From Candidatus Delongbacteria bacterium (GTDB taxonomy: Bacteria; UBA4055): a stretch of 6,083 nucleotides of DNA. Positions 1 to 5,166 of the stretch are shown here, in pieces. The notes beneath the pieces were generated by a model. That model was not told where the DNA came from and ran no database searches. It saw only the letters and a list, made by a program, of their open reading frames with translations. Both the position numbers and the translations under genes were made by a program. The stretch is from contig DMTS01000185.1 of the NCBI GenBank assembly GCA_003477045.1, positions 22,086 through 28,168 on the forward strand, written 5' to 3'. How positions within the stretch are numbered: the first letter of the stretch is position 1; each line of letters opens with the position of its first letter.

Positions 1-660
1 GGCTGCAGCGATGAATCAAGCACTTCAGAAGTGCCTTTTGTAGATCATACCGGAGAAGTTGGAACAGTAACCGATATTGACGGGAATGTTTATCCGACTA
101 TCGGCATCGGCGGACAGATATGGATGGCTTCTAATTTGAAAGTTACCCATTACCGGACAGGTGAAGCTATACCTAATATTACGGACAATACGGTCTGGAG
201 TTCTACAACTTCCGGTGCATATTGTACTTATAACAATGATCCGGCGAACGCAGATGTTTACGGGTTTTTATACAATTGGTATGCAATAAATGAAATTCTT
301 CCTCCGGAAGGCTGGCATGTTCCGACAGAGGATGAATGGGAAACCCTGATCAACTGGCTTGGCGGAGAGGAAACGGCTGGAGGAAAACTAAAGGAAGCCG
401 GATTTGATCATTGGAGCTATCCGAATGCAGGGGCCACAAACGAAAGCGGTTTCAATGCATTGCCGGGCGGCATGAAATTTTTATCATATTATATGAACAT
501 AAACTCACAGTGTTATTTTAGAACAAGATCCTACTGGAACCTTGCAGGACAGATATGGCCGGTTAATTACAGCCTTCAAAGCGACAGCTTGAATGTTTTC
601 ACCTACTCTTTATCATATAAAGACATGGGAATGTCAGTAAGATGCGTAAAAAATAATTAG
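1..660 (+). CDS. FISUMP-domain lipoprotein, 5'-truncated by the window edge
   Basis: The frame is open from base 1 and ends at TAG 658-660, giving 219 visible residues. It begins Gly-Cys-Ser-Asp-Glu-Ser, which reads as the end of a lipobox with the lipidated cysteine at visible residue 2, so only the signal peptide is missing. The rest matches the Fibrobacter succinogenes major paralogous domain (TIGR02145/Fib_succ_major): an opening DIDGNVY (25-31), GGQIWMASNLK (37-47), YGFLYNWYA (87-95), the hallmark GWHVPTEDEW (104-113), GGKLKE (127-132), GFNALPGG (150-157) and a closing SVRCVKNN (212-219). The function of this family is not established; its motifs recall the C-type-lectin/FGE-like fold (inference). 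The acidic serine-rich residues after the cysteine suggest surface export. It probably shares a transcript with the next gene, 12 bases downstream. A GTG at 31 is not the start, because the reading frame and lipobox continue upstream. Confidence 0.9.
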   Translation, partial: GCSDESSTSEVPFVDHTGEVGTVTDIDGNVYPTIGIGGQIWMASNLKVTHYRTGEAIPNITDNTVWSSTTSGAYCTYNNDPANADVYGFLYNWYAINEILPPEGWHVPTEDEWETLINWLGGEETAGGKLKEAGFDHWSYPNAGATNESGFNALPGGMKFLSYYMNINSQCYFRTRSYWNLAGQIWPVNYSLQSDSLNVFTYSLSYKDMGMSVRCVKNN

Positions 661-661
661 C

Positions 662-666
662 GGAGG
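662..666 (+). promoter_or_regulatory. Ribosome binding site for the FlgT-like gene
   Basis: GGAGG lies 6 bases before the ATG at 673 and begins two bases after the preceding stop codon. This fixes the start and is consistent with translation from a shared mRNA. Confidence 0.85.
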
Positions 667-672
667 ATAAGA

Positions 673-1476
673 ATGAATTTGATCCGTACATTTTTTATTT
701 TAACAGCAGCAATAATGTGTTTTTCAGCAGAATTCGTGAATATAAAAGGAACCGGTGAAGGCGCATCAGAATCCGATGCCTTGAGCAGCGCCAAAAGAGA
801 CGCCCTTGAAAAATCCGTGGGAGTTTTTCTTTCTTCCAAGCAGATCACTGAAAATTATGTTATGATAAGCGACAACATCATATCCAAATCGAACGGTTTT
901 ATAAAAAAATACAGCGTGAACGAAACAGCCAGAACAGAAGCGGGAACGGTCAGGGTCACGATCACAGCCGATATTACCGATGTGGTGGATCAGATAGTTC
1001 AGGATGAAATGGCGCTGAAATTACTTTTGACCGAAATGAAACTTCCTTCTTTTGCGGTGAGGATCTTTGATAAGAACGGAAAAAAGGACGATAAAGCCGA
1101 AACATCTGTAAAAAAGTATCTGATCGAAAAAGGTATGAAGCTCAAAAATATAAAAAGCGAAGTCACGGACCCGGATTCTTTAAAAAAACTCGGGATAGAT
1201 TTCGTGCTTGAAGGTAATACGGATTACGAGTTTATTTCGCTTGAAAATACCTATAACATAAAATCAATGAAAAGCCTTCAGATCACGATAAACCTTGAAC
1301 TTACAGACTGCAAAACAAGTGAAATAGTCTCAACGCATTCCGTAGCGGGCAAGAAGGCTCATATAAGCGAAACGACAGCTAAAGAATTAGCTTTGCAGCA
1401 GATAGGGCCTCAGGTAGCGGCTTATATTATCAATCAGGCCGTAAAGCTCTGGAGCAACAAGCTTACGGGTAATTAA
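673..1476 (+). CDS. Periplasmic protein with FlgT-N/LPP20-like N-terminal domain
   Basis: The product is 267 residues. A Sec signal peptide covers about residues 1-18 (basic Arg5, hydrophobic 6-17). Residues 22-105 match the FlgT N-terminal/LPP20 pattern: GTGEGASESDALSSAKRDAL, then EKSVGVFLSS, a long stretch with SNGFIKKY, and a VRVTITADI strand. The remainder looks like a TolB-N/CsgG-like alpha/beta module: a FAVRIF strand, a helix VKKYLIEKGMKL, LGIDFVLEGN, and a long strand pair around SLQITINLELTDCKTSEIV. FlgT in Vibrio builds the flagellar H-ring, but such domains are common in proteins unrelated to flagella, and no flagellar gene is visible here, so a flagellar role is not claimed. A well-placed ribosome site supports the start. 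It is probably co-transcribed with the upstream FISUMP lipoprotein. No clear terminator follows it. Confidence 0.75.
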   Translation: MNLIRTFFILTAAIMCFSAEFVNIKGTGEGASESDALSSAKRDALEKSVGVFLSSKQITENYVMISDNIISKSNGFIKKYSVNETARTEAGTVRVTITADITDVVDQIVQDEMALKLLLTEMKLPSFAVRIFDKNGKKDDKAETSVKKYLIEKGMKLKNIKSEVTDPDSLKKLGIDFVLEGNTDYEFISLENTYNIKSMKSLQITINLELTDCKTSEIVSTHSVAGKKAHISETTAKELALQQIGPQVAAYIINQAVKLWSNKLTGN

Positions 1477-1487
1477 ATCGATAAATT

Positions 1488-1507
1488 ATTTGTGAACAAT
1501 TTGTGAA
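1488..1507 (+). repeat. Two 9-base direct repeats, 11-base period
   Basis: ATTTGTGAA occurs at 1488-1496 and again at 1499-1507, one helical turn apart, ending 6 bases before a TTGACT hexamer. The first copy also forms a small dyad, TTGT-GA-ACAA (1490-1499). The placement suggests an activator or other regulator site for the barrel gene, which is inference. Confidence 0.4.
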
Positions 1508-1513
1508 TAGAAC

Positions 1514-1542
1514 TTGACTTTACATTCAAAATGACTTAATTT
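1514..1542 (+). promoter_or_regulatory. Candidate promoter for the barrel gene
   Basis: TTGACT (1514-1519) is a good -35 hexamer. Seventeen bases later is TAATTT (1537-1542), a weak -10 match. TACGAT at 1542-1547 is an alternative -10 but with an overlong 22-base spacer. The spacer between genes is AT-rich and the next gene is not tightly coupled to the upstream operon, which supports a promoter somewhere here. Confidence 0.45.
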
Positions 1543-1584
1543 ACGATTGCAATATTAATTGTCTGTACGAAGATTAACTAAAAT

Positions 1585-1590
1585 AAGGAG
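1585..1590 (+). promoter_or_regulatory. Ribosome binding site for the barrel gene
   Basis: AAGGAG lies 5 bases before the ATG at 1596 and fixes the start ahead of a clean signal peptide. Confidence 0.8.
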
Positions 1591-1595
1591 TCAAA

Positions 1596-2939
1596 ATGAG
1601 AAAACTGACGATCATTCTAAGCATTCTTGCAATGATGGGTTTTGCGAATGCCCAGTTCCAGGGCGGACTTACCAATGAAGTTCCTAACCTGAGAGTTAAC
1701 GCAATGGGCGGAGTTTATTCGCTTATAGAAACATCAAACTACGCAGACTTTCCTCAAAGGCTGCTGACAGGACAGGAAGGAGCATGGCTGGGTACCGATA
1801 GAGCCAACTCATGGGGACTTGTAAGATTCAACCTCAATAATTTCTTAAGCTTACCAGTACCGATGGCATGGCAGATTTCCGCAGAGCAGAACACAATGAT
1901 CACCGTAGCTGACCTTTATGCTTATGTTGGACTTCCCAACTGGACATATTTTCAATATACTCAGATGGGCGCTTCTTATGAAGCTACGAACAGGATCAAC
2001 TCGAACTTTGCAGTAGGTTTAAGCGACAAACTGCTTCTCGGACTCGGTCTTAAAATGTATTCCAACAGCAACGCTTATGACGAGACGAACGGAGACGATA
2101 ACAACGAGGATTCATGGGAACACAGCTTCTGGGGTCTTGAGACTACATGGGGCGGAACAATGATCCTTGATGACAATCACTTTATTGACGCAAGCATTGA
2201 CCTTGATTTCTGGAGCTGGGAAGGCTCTTGGAAAAGATCTGCGCCTGCTGATCTCGATCTTTATGAAACAGGTTATTCAAACTGCGACGGAATAATGAAT
2301 TTCGGCCTTAACGCAAGGTATTATGTAACGGGCACAAAAGTTGACTATGCTCCTTATATGAAATTCAACTATTTCTCTTTTGAATCTTCAGTTGACGAAG
2401 AGGTTGCAGTTGACGAATTCGAGAAATACGGTTACAACGGATCATTTATGAACTTTACGCTCGGTTCAGGCGTTCACTACAAACCTGCTAAAGGCGTTCA
2501 GGTTTATAACGAATTTGAATTCAAGTATCAGAACGCTTCTCAGGAAATGACTGACGCATACGAAAACTATAAATACGACAATTTCCAGTCCCGTGTTACG
2601 CTTCTTCCAATTTACAGAATGGGTGTTGAGCTTGTAAAAGAAGTTGATCCTAAAATATGGTACGGATTCAACTCTGTACAGCTATGGGGCGGATTCAACA
2701 AGACTTTTGACAATGTCTGGACAAGCGAAGACTACGACGATCTGAATGTTGACGACAATGATGAAACTGACGAATATACTGAAGAAACTTTCGAGGTAGT
2801 GAATGTCAATGTAGGTGCCGCACTTCAGAACGGAAACTTCAAACTTGAATTCCAGACAACCGTTCTCGGACTCAGATTTGACGAATATGCTCTGAACAAT
2901 GTTTCGATAGGACTTGTTTACATGTTCCAGGAAAAATAG
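1596..2939 (+). CDS. Predicted outer-membrane beta-barrel protein
   Basis: The product is 447 residues. The signal peptide (about 1-19) has a lysine/arginine start, a hydrophobic core and an Ala-Asn-Ala cleavage site before Gln20. The mature start contains RVNAMGGVYSLIE, which resembles the N-terminal segment of FadL/PorV-type barrels (weak, motif-level similarity). The rest is alternating hydrophobic/polar strands rich in Gly, Tyr, Trp and Phe, such as FAVGLSDKLLLGLGLKMY and IMNFGLNARYYV, ending in a strand IGLVYMF just before the C-terminus (F-Q-E-K), as barrels usually do. Three acidic segments (about 162-175, 267-276, 378-400) look like surface loops. I do not recognise a specific family; a porin-like channel or structural barrel are both possible. 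It has its own candidate promoter and is followed by a strong terminator, so it may be monocistronic. Confidence 0.75.
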   Translation: MRKLTIILSILAMMGFANAQFQGGLTNEVPNLRVNAMGGVYSLIETSNYADFPQRLLTGQEGAWLGTDRANSWGLVRFNLNNFLSLPVPMAWQISAEQNTMITVADLYAYVGLPNWTYFQYTQMGASYEATNRINSNFAVGLSDKLLLGLGLKMYSNSNAYDETNGDDNNEDSWEHSFWGLETTWGGTMILDDNHFIDASIDLDFWSWEGSWKRSAPADLDLYETGYSNCDGIMNFGLNARYYVTGTKVDYAPYMKFNYFSFESSVDEEVAVDEFEKYGYNGSFMNFTLGSGVHYKPAKGVQVYNEFEFKYQNASQEMTDAYENYKYDNFQSRVTLLPIYRMGVELVKEVDPKIWYGFNSVQLWGGFNKTFDNVWTSEDYDDLNVDDNDETDEYTEETFEVVNVNVGAALQNGNFKLEFQTTVLGLRFDEYALNNVSIGLVYMFQEK

Positions 2940-2962
2940 ACCGTTTTACGGCTATATTATAT

Positions 2963-2987
2963 AAGGGAGCTCAATGCTCCCTTTTTT
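2963..2987 (+). terminator. Rho-independent terminator of the barrel gene
   Basis: AAGGGAGC (2963-2970) pairs with GCTCCCTT (2976-2983) around a five-base loop TCAAT, and a run of six T follows from 2982. It lies 23 bases after the barrel gene's stop codon. Confidence 0.92.
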
Positions 2988-3005
2988 ATTTCAGCTTGAC
3001 AAAAC
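2963..3005 (+). repeat. 43-base terminator-promoter repeat, copy 1
   Basis: This block contains the whole hairpin, the T tract, and the downstream bases through TTGACAAAAC. It matches copy 2 (5053-5095) at 40 of 43 positions, and all three differences (2972-2974) lie in the hairpin loop. Similarity stops sharply at both ends, although a GCAAATT heptamer recurs at the same offset 13 bases further on. Confidence 0.9.
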
Positions 3006-3024
3006 GGAAATCATTTGGCAAATT
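2996..3024 (+). promoter_or_regulatory. Candidate promoter for the Ig/YD lipoprotein gene
   Basis: TTGACA (2996-3001) is a perfect -35 hexamer. CAAATT (3019-3024) follows after 17 bases as a poor -10 match; a TA-rich stretch at 3026-3039 offers an alternative in the Bacteroidota style. The -35 and the GCAAATT element are repeated at the same spacing upstream of the next gene. The -10 assignment is uncertain. Confidence 0.5.
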
Positions 3025-3077
3025 GTATCTATATATTTTGAAAGTAAGACACAAAAAGCGAGGATAGTTAATAAAAG

Positions 3078-3083
3078 AGGAGG
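3078..3083 (+). promoter_or_regulatory. Ribosome binding site for the Ig/YD lipoprotein gene
   Basis: A purine-rich GAGGAGG tract just upstream of the ATG at 3090 is a strong Shine-Dalgarno sequence and supports that start, which gives a complete lipoprotein signal peptide. Confidence 0.8.
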
Positions 3084-3089
3084 TTTCTT

Positions 3090-5033
3090 ATGAGGAAAGT
3101 TTTAACATCGTTGGCCTTGGTGGTATTATTGGGTATTACGGTATGGTCATGCTCTTCCGACGACAGCGACAGTTCTACTTCGCCGACGAATTATGCACCG
3201 GTTATAAGCGAACTTATTTCCACGGCTGTTCAGGTGGCCCCTGACGGGACATCGGATATCTACTGCTTCGCGATAGACGAAGACGGAGACGCGCTGACCT
3301 ATACATGGACTTATACCGGCGGGTCAATTACAGGTACCGGTTCGATCGTAACCTGGACAGCTCCCGCAGAGATCGGTACTGACACAATAAAAGTTGCTGT
3401 AAGCGACGGGACTGATTCTGTTAACAAAAGCGCAGTTATTACGGTGACTGCGACTCCGACAAATCCGCCCGTAATAATCAGCCTGACAGCAAATGATTAT
3501 TCTATCGAACCTTCCACGACAACAAATCTGATGTGTAATGCTACAGACGCCGATGGCGACTTGTTGTCTTATGTCTGGACATGCACCGGAGGTTCGGTTG
3601 TCGGAGCGAACCAGGCAGCGCAGTGGACAGCGCCAGCTGTTGAGGGATCATATATTGTAACATGTACAGTAAGCGATCCGACTGTAAAAACCTCCGTGGA
3701 GAGATCTGTGACGATAGTCGTAGCTGAAAATCTGGCTCCTGTTGTCTCAAAGCTTACCGCAGATCCGGTATCGGTAGTATCGGGAGGCTCTACCGTTATT
3801 ACTTGTACCGCAACAGACGCAAACGGGGACGACCTGACTTACACATGGACCAAGACCGGCGGAACCATAACAGGCACAGGATCAAGTATAACATGGACCG
3901 CGCCGAATAATACATCAACATATACGATAACCTGCACAGTAAGCGACGGTCAATTAAATGATGCCGCATTAATTCAGATTACAGTAACATCACTTGATCC
4001 CGGCTCAGTGTGGAGAATTATCACTCAAAGTTATACCTGTCCTTCCTATCCTGCAGATAATTCAACTACGAGTTTCACCTATGATCAATATAACAGGATA
4101 GTCACCGGCACGGATGTTTCCAGCTATTATACAGATCTGAGCACTTTATATTATGCAGATAATGTAACCAAATTACCTTACAGGCTTACTACAGAGGCAG
4201 CTCCAGTTAAACAGCAGGCAGTTATAGAATATGAGACTTTATGGACATATGAGAACGGTAAAGTAAAAACCATGTCAGAAATAGGCTATGACTATTACGG
4301 TGAAGAAACGGACAGAGAGGAAAATGTATTTACATACAGCGGTGATCTGATGACCGAATGCGTAAATTCACTGTATTTTGACGGCATACTGGAGGAACTG
4401 TGGGTAGAGACATACACTTACAATAACGGGAAACTGACTGAAATTAATGCATCTGTGGCAGGTGAATATTACTATAGAATTAGAATAGCTTACAACGGAA
4501 GTTTAGCAGTCAAGTCGGAAACTTCATACAGCCACGACGGTATTACCTGGACTCCTTTATATTCAACAGATTATAGTTACAATAACAATCAGATATACGG
4601 ATCACACAGCTATAGTGAATACGATACCGAACAGGACAGTACAAAGTATCAATATTCCGACAGCAAACTGATCGAGAAGCTGAGTATGTATTTTGATACT
4701 GCTGAATGGACGAACAGCTATAAAGAGAATTTCGGTTACGACGGTTACGAAAATCTTTCAAATGAATCCTTCTATTACTGGGACGAAATGTCAACTTCGT
4801 TCGACCTTGAAGATCAGTACCAGTATGCGTACCAGCCGGGTACGGGTAACTTTACTGAGATAATGAAATGTTTTGAACCGAGATATTTTTATACGGGCGG
4901 TTTTTATCAGATGATCGAACCTATGCCGCTGCCGACAAAAGACGGAAGTAAGACCGATGTAAAGAGAAAATTCAGCCAAAAGTTCTTAAAGGATAAATTC
5001 AGATCGCTAAAAGAAAGATTGATCAAGAAGTAG
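3090..5033 (+). CDS. Surface lipoprotein with three Ig/PKD-like domains and a Tyr-rich YD-like region
   Basis: The product is 647 residues. The signal peptide ends in the lipobox V-W-S-C with lipidated Cys21, followed by SSDDSD and a Ser/Thr linker. Three Ig/PKD-like domains begin at Asn34, Asn125 and Asn214. Each carries Cys, then D-x-[DN]-G-D, then a Tyr-x-Trp strand, a Gly-Gly turn and Trp-Thr-Ala-Pro; the Cys (59, 149, 239) and Trp (73, 163, 253) recur at exactly 90-residue spacing. The D-x-D-G-D motif may bind calcium (inference). Residues about 315-590 form a tyrosine-rich beta-repeat region with YD/RHS-like units such as FTYDQYNRI, WTYENGKVKT and YTYNNGKLTEI. The last 31 residues (617-647) are strongly basic, 13 Lys/Arg against 4 Asp/Glu. 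No catalytic residues are recognised. An adhesin or glycan/protein-binding surface role is likely but not proven. The gene is bounded by terminators on both sides, so it is probably monocistronic. Confidence 0.8.
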   Translation: MRKVLTSLALVVLLGITVWSCSSDDSDSSTSPTNYAPVISELISTAVQVAPDGTSDIYCFAIDEDGDALTYTWTYTGGSITGTGSIVTWTAPAEIGTDTIKVAVSDGTDSVNKSAVITVTATPTNPPVIISLTANDYSIEPSTTTNLMCNATDADGDLLSYVWTCTGGSVVGANQAAQWTAPAVEGSYIVTCTVSDPTVKTSVERSVTIVVAENLAPVVSKLTADPVSVVSGGSTVITCTATDANGDDLTYTWTKTGGTITGTGSSITWTAPNNTSTYTITCTVSDGQLNDAALIQITVTSLDPGSVWRIITQSYTCPSYPADNSTTSFTYDQYNRIVTGTDVSSYYTDLSTLYYADNVTKLPYRLTTEAAPVKQQAVIEYETLWTYENGKVKTMSEIGYDYYGEETDREENVFTYSGDLMTECVNSLYFDGILEELWVETYTYNNGKLTEINASVAGEYYYRIRIAYNGSLAVKSETSYSHDGITWTPLYSTDYSYNNNQIYGSHSYSEYDTEQDSTKYQYSDSKLIEKLSMYFDTAEWTNSYKENFGYDGYENLSNESFYYWDEMSTSFDLEDQYQYAYQPGTGNFTEIMKCFEPRYFYTGGFYQMIEPMPLPTKDGSKTDVKRKFSQKFLKDKFRSLKERLIKK

Positions 5034-5045
5034 TGATTCAGGCAC

Positions 5046-5077
5046 AAAAAAAAAGGGAGCTTTGTGCTCCCTTTTTT
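5046..5077 (+). terminator. Rho-independent terminator, potentially bidirectional
   Basis: GGGAGC (5055-5060) pairs with GCTCCC (5066-5071) around TTTGT. Nine A (5046-5054) precede the hairpin and six T (5072-5077) follow it, extending the stem by A-T pairs and providing a U tract in either direction. It starts 12 bases after the stop of the Ig/YD lipoprotein gene. Confidence 0.92.
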
Positions 5078-5095
5078 ATTTCAGCTTGACAAAAC
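5053..5095 (+). repeat. 43-base terminator-promoter repeat, copy 2
   Basis: This copy matches 2963-3005 at 40 of 43 bases, including 30 consecutive identical bases from the second stem arm through TTGACAAAAC. The only differences are three loop bases (5062-5064). It lies in direct orientation 2090 bases from copy 1, so the two copies bracket one complete gene. Confidence 0.9.
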
Positions 5096-5114
5096 AAATA
5101 AAATTATGCAAATT
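5086..5114 (+). promoter_or_regulatory. Candidate promoter for the KNH/lipocalin lipoprotein gene
   Basis: TTGACA (5086-5091) is followed after 17 bases by CAAATT (5109-5114), the same arrangement as upstream of the previous lipoprotein gene. The -35 is perfect and the -10 is weak, so the exact start of transcription is uncertain. Confidence 0.5.
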
Positions 5115-5154
5115 ACTAAACGAGAGAAATACTTCTTAAAGAATAAAAACAAAC

Positions 5155-5160
5155 GGAGGG
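5155..5160 (+). promoter_or_regulatory. Ribosome binding site for the KNH/lipocalin lipoprotein gene
   Basis: GGAGGG lies 6 bases before the ATG at 5167 and selects this start, which yields a complete lipoprotein signal peptide. Confidence 0.85.
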
Positions 5161-5166
5161 TAAAAA

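Noticed and set aside
31..660. GTG at 31 as the start of the first gene
   Set aside because: The frame is open to base 1 and encodes a lipobox-like Gly-Cys with an acidic follow-on, so the true start lies upstream of the window.
709..732. Cys16 of the FlgT-like protein as a lipoprotein anchor
   Set aside because: Met precedes the Cys, where a lipobox needs Gly, Ala or Ser, so a standard signal peptide cleaved near residue 18 is preferred.
657..848. Minus-strand open frame of 63 codons
   Set aside because: It lies opposite the FlgT-like gene, has no domain or ribosome site, and is a shadow of the coding strand.
1477..1595. Terminator after the FlgT-like gene
   Set aside because: Only a weak four-base dyad is present, with no GC-rich stem and no T tract after it.
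3541..3750. Minus-strand open frame of 69 codons
   Set aside because: It is antisense to the Ig-like domains and its composition reflects the codons of the real gene.
4543..4979. Two minus-strand open frames
   Set aside because: They are antisense to the tyrosine-rich region, low in plausible protein features, and have no upstream signals.
4032..5033. RHS-type polymorphic toxin
   Set aside because: There is no RHS core hallmark, no toxin domain and no immunity gene; the next gene is separated by a terminator and is itself a lipoprotein.
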